Shown: in pieces, positions 33,852-42,690 of the stretch
Numbering within the stretch: position 1 is the stretch's first letter
Layout of the letters: each line of letters starts with the position of its first letter
Origin: Gliomastix tumulicola
Lineage: Eukaryota > Ascomycota > Sordariomycetes > Hypocreales > Bionectriaceae
Reading direction: 5' to 3'
Assembly: GCA_001599755.1 (NCBI GenBank)
Contig: BCHX01000002.1
Location: forward strand, 4,942,330-5,006,329
DNA length: 64,000 nucleotides
Translations under genes and position numbers: made by a program
The notes under the pieces: generated by a model
The model's input: only the letters and a program-made list of their open reading frames with translations
Databases searched by the model: none
What the model was told of the DNA's origin: nothing

Positions 33852-34389
33852 GATACAAGTCTAGGAAGGACGTTTTTGGCGAAGGCGTTGAGTAATGCCT
33901 AACTGAGCAAGCACCGACTGAACCGACTGCGATGACATTCATTGCAATTTTTTTGGAGACAGGGAAAGCCAACGAGGCAGGGAAGGATATTAGCGATCAG
34001 AATGTTATCAGCCGAAGGACAACGCACATTCGTGGCCCTGGGCGGAATCGCAGTAATCACGCACACAGATAGCAAAGAAGAGTTTTGCATTTATTATGAA
34101 TTGAGATACGAAGAAATGGCAAGTAACAAAAATTCGTTCCATCAATTCTACCCTGTTCTGGCTTTTGCCTTGTGCTAGTCACCACGCTAAGCGCCTTGCA
34201 CGCGGCGATATTCCGTGTTTCTATGACGTACTCGTGTCTCACTCACCTCAAGCCCTACATCCTACAACAACATGCACAGCGGCATCCCTACAGCGTGCTT
34301 AACGCCCAAGTGCAGAGGTTCCTGGGGCTTCCAGCGCTTTACGACAGGTCGTCATATACAAGCCCAGACAACCAATTTACTCCTTCACG
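33852..34389. other. Intergenic, 538 bp
   Basis: No coding bias or repeat seen. It holds the promoter of the DHH gene. Confidence 0.4.
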
Positions 34390-35788
34390 ATGAAACGGGC
34401 TGCAACGTCCACAGCCTCAGGCAGAACCGGTCCGAAGAAAGCTCGACCAGCAGAAGTGCCAGCATATCATTTGACACCCTCAGTGAAGGCCACGGACGGG
34501 AGTATCATATGGCCTGCGCCTGAGGAGAAGCTGGAGCTGGCGAGAGACTTCATCCGCGAATGGTGAGCTCGGCCTCCGTCGATTCATTGCGATATATCTT
34601 AGCTTACTAACATCATTCGTCAGTGCATCTGCCGGAAAACGCACCCTCATCGTACCAGACAAAGACGCCGATGGTCTAACATCCGGGGTCATCCTGCACC
34701 GCACGCTCACCCTCCTCGGCCTGGATCCAGCCAATGTATCGATATTCCTCCCCGAGAAAGGCTCTACAGTTCACACCGATGCATCCCGCACCGCTATGGC
34801 TGCTTTCGACCCTTCATACATCTTCGTCCTGGATCAGGGCTCACGGAAATCACCGCCACTCATTCCCAACCCCAAGCATCGATCCATCGTCATCGACCAC
34901 CATCATGCCCTCGAGAACGATCATCCCGAAGGCGCCATCCACGTCACGGCGTGTAACTCTCCACCTGTCGCGACGAGTTGCCTTCTGACATACATCATCT
35001 GTCGCGAGCTTCACCCAGACGTCGAGAGAAAATGCGACTGGCTCTGCGTCATGGGCACGCACGGCGATCTGGGCAACACGCTCAAATGGGAGCCTCCCTT
35101 CCCCGACATGAAAGCCACATTCAAGCTACACACCAAGAAGTCCATCAACGACGCCGTCTCGCTCGTCAACGCACCGAGACGCACAGCCTCATACAACGTC
35201 ACATCCGCCTGGGACGCCCTCCTCGCCGCATCAACACCGAAAGACCTGCTCTCAAACACCAATCTCCTCGCCGCCCGGAGAGAAGTCAACGCCGAAGTCG
35301 AGCGCTGCACGCACACAGCGCCCAAGTTCTCCGCCGATGGGAGGATAGCGACATTTCGCATCAGCTCAACAGCCCAGGTCCATCCCGTCATTGCCACGCG
35401 CTGGGCAGGCCATCTATCCTCGTCCAAACTCGAGGTGATACTTGTCGCCAACGAGGGCTACCTCCCCAACATGGTCAACTTCTCGTGCCGCATCCCGCGA
35501 TGCGCGCGGAGCAGGGATCCCCCCGTCAACATCATCGACATTCTAAACGAGACGATCGAGCGGGCAGACGACAGGACGCTTCGAGGGAGGCTCGGGGAGT
35601 CGTTTGCGCGAGGCCACAAGGAGGCGAGCGGTGGCATCATCCCGAAGGCTGAGTTTGAGGAGTTCATGGGACATTTGGAGGTCGGGAAAAAGCCACCTGC
35701 AGCGGATACGTCATCATCCAGGAAACGGGCAGCCAAGGCGCAGGCCAGCCCAGGGAATACGCTGCTCAACTACTTTGGAAAGGCATAG
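34390..35788 (+). CDS. DHH-family phosphoesterase (RecJ-like)
   Basis: Exons 34390-34562 and 34624-35788 give 445 aa. Motif I reads DKDADGLTSG, motif III is DHHHALE, and GTHGDLGN supplies a further metal-site Asp, so the DHH catalytic core looks complete. DHH enzymes are Mn2+-dependent phosphodiesterases acting on single-stranded nucleic acid, oligonucleotides or polyphosphate. The N-terminus is basic (MKRAATSTASGRTGPKKAR), consistent with nuclear import. The extreme C-terminus ends NTLLNYFGKA after a basic Ser/Lys-rich stretch; this resembles a degenerate PCNA-interaction (PIP) box. A nuclear DNA or RNA processing role is therefore inferred. It is not related in any evident way to the metabolic genes to its left. 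Confidence 0.88.
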
Positions 35789-36143
35789 TCTCAAGGCGTA
35801 CATGATGAAGCGTCCATGTCATAGGGAACGTTCTTGTAAGACCAAGCGAAGCCCAGCTGAATGGGTTCATCCCTGTTTCTCACCCCCCTCGATCTGGAAG
35901 GCGTTTTCGAGTCTGCCTCGAGAGGCGATGACGACCCCGTAAGACCCCCGTTGGTGCCACTTCACAGCGGAGAATTGTTCGATTTCCACGTTTCGGGCGT
36001 CGATTTTAGACGCATTACTCCGTTCGTCATGCCGATCTTCCGTTATAAATGTTCAGCTTTGCCCGCTCGGGCACACGCACACGCGAGCACTCTCTCTCTC
36101 CTCCCCATCAACAAGACTCAGTCAGCTCACTCACTCCCCAACC
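35789..36143. other. Intergenic, 355 bp
   Basis: This holds the promoter of the HET gene, with a TATA box at 36044-36050. Confidence 0.45.
36044..36050 (+). promoter_or_regulatory. TATA box of the HET-domain gene
   Basis: TATAAAT lies 94-100 bp upstream of the ATG at 36144. Confidence 0.5.
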
Positions 36144-38663
36144 ATGCCTCCTGCTACTCCGGCTGCGGCAAACCCCATCTCCCTGGGGCTCGTCCTCAAC
36201 GGCCTGCTGGCGACGGGCGTCTTCTACCTCATGCAGACCGAGAGGATCACCGTCCCGGAGTCGCTCAACGAGCTCGTCAAGTGGTACTTCTACGCGACAG
36301 GCTACACCGTGTCCACGGCTCTCGCCAAGACGGGCATTTTGGGGTTCTGCTTCAAGGCCGCGGTCATCATCATCGCTCTGCCATTTGCCTTTGTCTACCA
36401 AGCGTACATCATTTTCGCCGACATCGTGGGCAGGACCGTGAGCATGAGGACGTTCATGTCGACCCTTGAGCGAGACTTTCCGCAGAAAATCTCCCCAGGA
36501 GTCTCGGCTCCTACAGAGGAGCCACAGATTCCTAGAAATAACGTCGAGGATCCCGTTGAGCCTGCAAAGCCGCAGTCGACATACCAGTACAGCCCGCTCG
36601 GTGCCGACGACGAAATCAGACTGCTCGAGCTGCTCCCTGCCAATCTCGACGAGGCCAAAGACGCCCCTCTGCGTGGCAGGATCATCCACGCACGCCTCGG
36701 CGACTTGCCAGAATACACCGCCCTCTCGTACTGCTGGAACGACAAGCCCTACGCCGCGGCGGCCACGAGCAAGGCCGATCCCGTCCTCGACCTCGGCGCG
36801 GACGGCATCATCGTGCTCACCCGCAACCTCTTCACCGGCCTGCACTGCGCACGGAGGAAGGGCCACTTCGACTCCCGCCTCTTCTGGGTCGACCAGATCT
36901 GCATCAGCCAGCAGGACCTCGCCGAGAAGGCCGTGCAGGTCGCCCTCATGAAGGACATCTACAAGCGCGCGGCCCTCGTCCTCGTCTGGCTCGGCGACGA
37001 CACGCCCACGGGCGACGGGAAGAGGGCCCTCGACTTCGCGGACCGCATCGCCGCGTGCATCGACGACAAGGGCCTCCTCTCGCCCGAGTTCGACTTCTTC
37101 CCCATCACCTTCAAGTCCAACGACCTCGGCCTGCCGCCCATCCACACCGCCGTCATCAAGTACATGTCCCTCATGATCCTGCTCACGCGGCCGTGGTTCA
37201 CGCGCTCCTGGGTCGTGCAGGAGGTGTCGCTGGGCGATGTGGCGGAGAAACGCGTGCTGCTCGGCGAGACGGAGACGTCGTTTGACGCCGTCGCCACGGC
37301 GCTGCTGTTCTGCGTCAAGTCAATCGAGTTCCTGCTCGACTGGGTCCCGGCCGAGTCGCGGGCAGCCTTCCGTGCACTGATCCAGTCATCTATGTTTTCC
37401 AAGAGGGAACAGGGACGTCCGTCCGGCGCGTTGCTCGATGTCCTCGTGAGGCACAGGGGCTGCCAGGCGACGCTGGCCAGAGACAAGGTGTTCGCGTTTC
37501 TCAACATCTCCGATGACGGCGAGAGTCTGGGGATCAAGGCAGACTATACCATGTGCACGAGGAAGGTCATGATCGACACGGCAATGGCCATCATAAAGCA
37601 GTACGACAACCTAGACATATTCAGCTCGGCGAACGCGTGGCCCCCCCTCACGACCAACGCAGACGGCACGCCGCCCTTGGAGGAATCCGGAGCAAAAGCC
37701 ACATGCATGGACGGCACTGTGCCCTGCTCGAGTACAGACCACGCGCCAGAACTGCCCTCGTGGGTGCCGGACTGGTCGCGGGCGTCCTTTGCCCCGTCCT
37801 TCCAGTCGAGGGGTGACTTTGGCGAGTACTTCACCAACTACCGGGCGTCGGCAGACTCGGTGAAGGAAGTGCACTTCCGGGAGAACAACACTCAGATGGG
37901 CCTGCACGGCCGCGTGATCGACCAGATCGTCGCCGTCGGCCCCGGATTCGTCGAGGCCCAGGGCCTGGACATAGGTCTTCACTACCGCATCGTGAAGAGC
38001 TGGGGAGACTTCTGCGGGCTGTGGGATAGGAAGAGGAAAGGAGAGACGTATGCCACGAACGAAGACATGCTGACCGCGTTTGCCAACCTGGTCACCTGCG
38101 GAGGCAAGGACGTCACCGCCAAGTCCTCCAAGCCTGTTCCCGCTGCAGACAAGTCGTCGTCGTCGTCGGACAGGAAGGCGTGGCTCGGCGACGGGGACTT
38201 CACAGCGCAGTTCAACCTGCTCATGGTCGTCTTCCACGTCAACTGGGTCATCGAGTCCATCTGGCCGGGCGTCGCTGCCAGACCCGTGGCTTACAACCTC
38301 ATGTACGCCGTCATCGGTGTGCCTCTCACCCTGTGGGCGCAACTCATCAGCAAACTCGGTCTCGGGCCGCGCTTGGCCACCGTGTCTTCGGGGTTCCGGC
38401 AGCGCTTCTTCGCGTCGGTGAACTACAGGCGGTTCTTCCAAACAAAGGAAGGCTTCATCGGTCTCGCGTCGCCGCAGGTCCAGCCGGGCGATTGGATTGG
38501 GCTGTTTTCCGGCGGCGCCGTGCCGCTTATTGTGCGGGATACGCCGAGGCCAGAAGGGGCGGATCCTCTGCTGCAGATTGTAGGCGACGCGTATGTTCAT
38601 GGGATGATGTTTGGGGATGCTTGGGAAATAGCGCCCGAGCCTCAGATATGGTGGTTCTGTTAG
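36144..38663 (+). CDS. HET-domain (heterokaryon incompatibility) protein with N-terminal membrane anchor
   Basis: This is an intronless 839-aa frame. The HET domain (about 150-390) is well preserved: a LLPANLDEA opening, LPEYTALSYCWND, LFWVDQICISQQDLAEKA, VQVALMKDIYKRA with VLVWLGDD, and WFTRSWVVQEVSLG. HET domains trigger cell death when non-self is detected in fused hyphae, and are TIR-related. Unusually, the N-terminus has two hydrophobic segments, about residues 12-30 (LGLVLNGLLATGVFYLM) and 66-92 (FKAAVIIIALPFAFVY), so the protein should be anchored in a membrane with the HET domain on one side. The C-terminal half is poorly conserved in general but contains two more hydrophobic stretches near 700-740. 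A putative C-terminal VQPGDWIGLFSGGAVPLIVR block is common in HET proteins. Confidence 0.93.
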   Translation: MPPATPAAANPISLGLVLNGLLATGVFYLMQTERITVPESLNELVKWYFYATGYTVSTALAKTGILGFCFKAAVIIIALPFAFVYQAYIIFADIVGRTVSMRTFMSTLERDFPQKISPGVSAPTEEPQIPRNNVEDPVEPAKPQSTYQYSPLGADDEIRLLELLPANLDEAKDAPLRGRIIHARLGDLPEYTALSYCWNDKPYAAAATSKADPVLDLGADGIIVLTRNLFTGLHCARRKGHFDSRLFWVDQICISQQDLAEKAVQVALMKDIYKRAALVLVWLGDDTPTGDGKRALDFADRIAACIDDKGLLSPEFDFFPITFKSNDLGLPPIHTAVIKYMSLMILLTRPWFTRSWVVQEVSLGDVAEKRVLLGETETSFDAVATALLFCVKSIEFLLDWVPAESRAAFRALIQSSMFSKREQGRPSGALLDVLVRHRGCQATLARDKVFAFLNISDDGESLGIKADYTMCTRKVMIDTAMAIIKQYDNLDIFSSANAWPPLTTNADGTPPLEESGAKATCMDGTVPCSSTDHAPELPSWVPDWSRASFAPSFQSRGDFGEYFTNYRASADSVKEVHFRENNTQMGLHGRVIDQIVAVGPGFVEAQGLDIGLHYRIVKSWGDFCGLWDRKRKGETYATNEDMLTAFANLVTCGGKDVTAKSSKPVPAADKSSSSSDRKAWLGDGDFTAQFNLLMVVFHVNWVIESIWPGVAARPVAYNLMYAVIGVPLTLWAQLISKLGLGPRLATVSSGFRQRFFASVNYRRFFQTKEGFIGLASPQVQPGDWIGLFSGGAVPLIVRDTPRPEGADPLLQIVGDAYVHGMMFGDAWEIAPEPQIWWFC

Positions 38664-39204
38664 GGACGTGCAGTGCGCTGAAGGCTGCTGCTTGGGTGTG
38701 CGACTACCCTAGACGGCAGACACTGTCTTTCCAATAACGCGAAAGAAAAGTATCCAAAGGAAATAAAAGGTGTCCCATTTGCTCCCGACGTGTCATTTGT
38801 GTGTTTTCTCCTCTGATTACCATCGATTATTCTCGTTATTTCCTTCTAAAAATGCAACCGCAATGGAAGAGAGGATGTCGCAAGTCGTGCTGCCTGTTCT
38901 CACCAAATTCACCAAACCCTCTCCCCGCGGGCTCATGACGAATTCCTGGGGAAACGGGCTTCCGCCTAGATTTTCTAATGTCACTAGCTTGTACCGCGTC
39001 ACGAGGCCTTCATAGCGCCGTGGGACCGAGTCGGAGCCGCTCTGAGCAGTCCTGCACTCGGTCGCGTGTGTGCGGCGTCGGCCGAGAGTCCACCGATGGG
39101 GGAATCAGTCGATACAACCCCGCTCGTCAACTCGACATTACCCGTGGTCTCTCTCTCGCAGACTTCACACATCCTCAAAAGAAGCATCATCTATCAGAAC
39201 CATC
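38664..39204. other. Intergenic, 541 bp
   Basis: This is the promoter region of the next SDR. An in-frame extension of the SDR upstream of 39205 exists but has no conserved character. Confidence 0.4.
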
Positions 39205-40068
39205 ATGGCGTTTGAGTCCAGAGTAGCCATCATCACGGGCGGCCTCGGCGGCCTCGCGTGCGCCATCGGCCAGCAGCTGCACGCGCAGGGCGCCCAGCTC
39301 GCGCTGCTCTACGCCCCCTTCGAGGCCGACAAGGTGTCCCAGGTCGTCGCCGAGACGTACGGCCCGTCGCCGTCGCCGGGCATCGCGACCTACGAGTGCG
39401 ACATCACCAAGCCCGAGTCCGTCGAGCGCGCGTTCGCCGCCATCGCCGCCGACGACGCCGGCTTCCCGGCCATCCTGGTCAACAGCGCGGGCTACATCAA
39501 CCTCACCCCGCTCGAGGAGACGACCCCGCAGGACACCCTGCTGCACTACATGGTGAACCTGTACGGGCCGACGCTGACGGGCCAGGCGTTTGCACGGCTC
39601 TACTTCGCGGCGAAGGACAAGAAGGGCTCGAAGGCGCCGCCCGGTGGCAGGATCGTCAGCATCGCGAGCCAGGCGGCGCATGTTGCCCTCGACAAGCACG
39701 GGGCGTACTGCGCGTCCAAGGCCGGGCTGCTGGGGCTGACGAGGTGCCAGGCCAGCGAGTGGGCGCCGCGGGGCATCACGGCCAATACCATCAGTCCGGG
39801 CCCCGTGTGGACGGCGCTGGGGAAGAAGGCGTGGGCGGACGACAAGATCCGTGAGGAGTAAGTAACATATGGTGCTATATTTGATGTGCATTTGTGAGGT
39901 GAATCCGATGGCTGAGTGCTTGTGTGCAGATACCAAAACCAGGTGCCGACAGGGCAATTTGCCGAGCCGGAGGAGGTCGCCAACATGGTGCTGTTCCTGT
40001 GCCAGGACTCGGCCAAAAACATCAACGGGGCGGACCTCAGGCTGGACGGGGGCTACACGGCTCGGTGA
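39205..40068 (+). CDS. Classical SDR oxidoreductase
   Basis: Exons 39205-39857 and 39930-40068 give 263 aa. The cofactor motif is TGGLGGLACAIG, the structural motif VNSAG (Asn-Ser variant of NNAG), the active site SIASQ plus YCASK, and the end is NINGADLRLDGGYTAR. All catalytic residues are intact. The splice at GA|GTAAGT joins EE to YQNQVPTGQFAEPEE, which restores the usual C-terminus. Substrate unknown; located next to the HET gene without an obvious link. Confidence 0.92.
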
Positions 40069-41109
40069 TTTTGGGGAGACGAGCAGGCAGGCAGGCAGAC
40101 AGACAGGATGCGCATGAAATCACAATATCCGTCGATCAGGCATGGCATCCCACTCACAGTGGACATCGCAGCTGCAGCGTAGCGAATAGCAAGACATCAT
40201 CTGCCCAAGCTGGAGCCCGTCGGCACCCGATTTTCACTCGTTGCGTAACGTCGGAATAAGCTTGTTGGTGGTTGCTGGGACGAAAATGCGCGTCCAGGTG
40301 AGTCCCGTCAGCTGACGATCTCCTCGTATTCCCAAAATACGGCCAGCGCCAGGTATCACAGCATCACACGCTAGTGACGCCTCTCTCTCTTCTGGGTCTC
40401 TGCGATTTCTGCACTCTCCGGACGAAAACGCAGGAGGGAAAGAAGACAGCGGACAATTCAAACAAAGAAAGGCACGTTTGTCCCTCCCGCGTGGCTGGTT
40501 CCGCGTGTCTAAGCCTCCGCGTTCGGACCGCCTTGCTGCTTATGCTTATTTATGCCCGCCGAGCCTTCTACTAGCTGGTGCCTGTCAGCAGTTTTTTTTT
40601 TTTTTTGCACCCGCGATAATTTGCCTATTATTAGGATTGACAGCGCAGTGCTCACTAGCCCACCGGGGATAGACCCTGCCCTGGTGCGCTGTTCCCTGCC
40701 GCCCCTCCCTGTCTTGTCTCACCGACTTCACCGGGTGCGTGCGTCGTCACTGTTCACACGGAGTGGCCTGCTGCCTGACGACGCGCAGATGGGATGTCTT
40801 GGGGGTGCTCGTCGCACTGTCTCAATGATGACATGATCATCGCTCGTGAAGCAGGGAGTACGAAGGCTCCCCCACCGGAGCTCCCCCCAGCTCTCCTCTT
40901 CGTGTCCTCCCTGGCACCGAGACAGTGATCTTGGCAGATGGGAGGCTGGGTGATTTGGGGGCAGTGAGGCCATGTGCCGCTTCTTCTTTTTTTTTGTTCC
41001 TTCTCTTTTTCCGTCCTTTGTGATGCATGGATCTGGGGGGTGCTGTAATTCCCCGTCGCTGCATCACACAATAAAACAATCACACGGCACACACAACAGA
41101 CGAACGGGA

Positions 41110-41117
41110 TATATAAT
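41110..41117 (+). promoter_or_regulatory. Possible TATA box of the small secreted protein gene
   Basis: TATATAAT lies about 300 bp before the ATG at 41418; this would imply a long 5' leader. Confidence 0.3.
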
Positions 41118-41387
41118 CTCGGTGTCTCCCGAGTATTTTTTTTCTTTTTCGATCCTGCTTTCCCCCTTGTTGATCATCAAACAATCTCCTTCGTCTCATC
41201 CATTCTCCCAGCCCCGAGAGCCCCGAGCGTCCCCTGCACAACCGACCATACATTCCAGCGTCACTGAGACGAAACAGCACCAACCACGCCCATATCTACT
41301 AGCAGACCGCCGCTCCGACAACGACATCTCATCACATCACCAACAGCTTCAATTCCATTCACAGCTTTTTCATCCTCCACTCCTCAT

Positions 41388-41406
41388 CACACACACACAC
41401 ACACAC
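41388..41406 (+). repeat. (CA)n microsatellite in a 5' leader
   Basis: About ten CA units end roughly 12 bp before the start codon at 41418. Confidence 0.8.
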
Positions 41407-41417
41407 ATCTTCTCGCC

Positions 41418-42074
41418 ATGGCTCCCATCACAAACACCCTCATCTCCCTCCTCTCCCTCACCAGCGCCCTCGTGTCCGCCAGCCCCGTTGCCAGGAGCGT
41501 CGCCGGTGCTACGGCGTCACACACAAGAACACCCCGTGCCCCCAGCAACGAGACAGCCGGTCGCATCTGGCAGCCCGCCATGTACAACATCTACCCGCAG
41601 GCGCCCGACGTCTCCAAGCCCGCCGTCGCGGGGCTGCACATCGAGACCTACGAGGGCAAGTCGCAGCTCGAGCAGGTCGCCGTCTTCACCGGCGTTCCCC
41701 CGCAGGCGAAGCAGTGCACCCTCGGCTGGAGCCAGGCCGGTAAGGAGGACCGCGTCTTCGTCGTCAAGGGCGACACGGGGCTCACGCGCGTCCGCCAGCT
41801 GTCGTCGGACCTCCTGCCCCCGCTCGAGCCCGCCGACGGCATCTCCTTCTCGTCGGTGCAGCCGTACGACGACGCGCCCGAGGGGGAGGGCCTGGGCCCG
41901 GACTTCACCTTCTGGGACGACGAGCAGTACGACGAGTGGGAGCACACGGCCGGTGGCGTCGACTGCGCCGAGGTGGTCTATCTCCGCGTCGCCCTGCGGG
42001 ATCCTGCCTCCAAGGCGAGTCTGTACCTGGGGCAGGACGAGAAGAACGGCCTCTGGCTGGAGTGGCAGCTGTAA
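41418..42074 (+). CDS. Small secreted protein, But2-like
   Basis: This intronless 218-aa protein has a clear signal peptide (MAPITNTLISLLSLTSALVS, cleavage near residue 22). The mature part opens with a Ser/Thr/Arg-rich region and then a compact domain of ~160 residues. The alternation of a beta-rich core (GLHIETYEGKSQLEQVAVF), a CTLGWSQAG segment and a FWDDEQYDEWEHT segment resembles fungal extracellular proteins annotated as But2 or ubiquitin-3-binding-like. Two Cys remain in the mature protein (CTLGW, DCAEVV) and could pair. No catalytic motif is seen. Family assignment is tentative; secretion is well supported. Confidence 0.75.
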   Translation: MAPITNTLISLLSLTSALVSASPVARSVAGATASHTRTPRAPSNETAGRIWQPAMYNIYPQAPDVSKPAVAGLHIETYEGKSQLEQVAVFTGVPPQAKQCTLGWSQAGKEDRVFVVKGDTGLTRVRQLSSDLLPPLEPADGISFSSVQPYDDAPEGEGLGPDFTFWDDEQYDEWEHTAGGVDCAEVVYLRVALRDPASKASLYLGQDEKNGLWLEWQL

Positions 42075-42690
42075 ACTGGGTGGATTTTCTTTTTCTATTT
42101 CACGGCGTCTGAGCGACTATGATTCTTGGGGGGATTTTACAGCGAATTGGGAATGGGAAAAGGGCACTGGCGCAGGCATGGCATGGGTTACCTAATGGGC
42201 ATTCAGTCTCGTGGCTACGAGGCGACCAGCGGGCATCGCGACCCGAATTGAGTAATACGGGCTTGGTTTGGTTAGATAATTAAGCTACATAGTCGAATAG
42301 ACGCATGAAATAGTGAGATTCCTTTCCCTTCAAGACAGCGAAATATGGCATTCCAGTAATTATAGGAGGCTGTTATTACCATGTCTCAGCCCAACCACAT
42401 CCCTAGATCCCCAGCCACTCTCCCCGCCAACCAAGAGCACCCATTTTATCTGAACAGAGTCATAGTCTCACATGCCTTTCCAACTGCTTTACTGGACGAA
42501 GCTGCTTCCCTCTGTAGATACACACGTAACCATGGGCCTTCAACACCGTCCTCTCGCCTCGGCTCCCGTGCCTTTCTTACTTAGAGCCATGTATTTCTGG
42601 GCATCGGCGCATACTTCATTCTGATTACCATTATATATCTACATATATATTCTGAGGCAAGTTCAATTTACACTTCTCTAGAGCATCTCG
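42075..42690. other. Convergent intergenic, 616 bp
   Basis: This lies between the 3' ends of the secreted-protein gene and the PNP-ankyrin gene. It is AT-richer than the exons. No gene recognised. Confidence 0.4.

Larger units (their letters stand above)
40069..41417. other. Intergenic, 1349 bp, pyrimidine-rich
   Basis: This holds a T15 run (40592-40606), several C/T-rich stretches, a TATATAAT at 41110-41117 and a (CA)n run just before the next ATG. It looks like a long promoter plus 5' leader of the secreted-protein gene. Confidence 0.45.

Noticed and set aside
36108..38600. Two long minus-strand frames opposite the HET gene
   Set aside because: They follow from the strong third-position C bias of the plus-strand frame and show no domain.
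40592..40606. T15 run as a terminator
   Set aside because: Fungal Pol II genes do not use T-run terminators, and no Pol III gene is adjacent.
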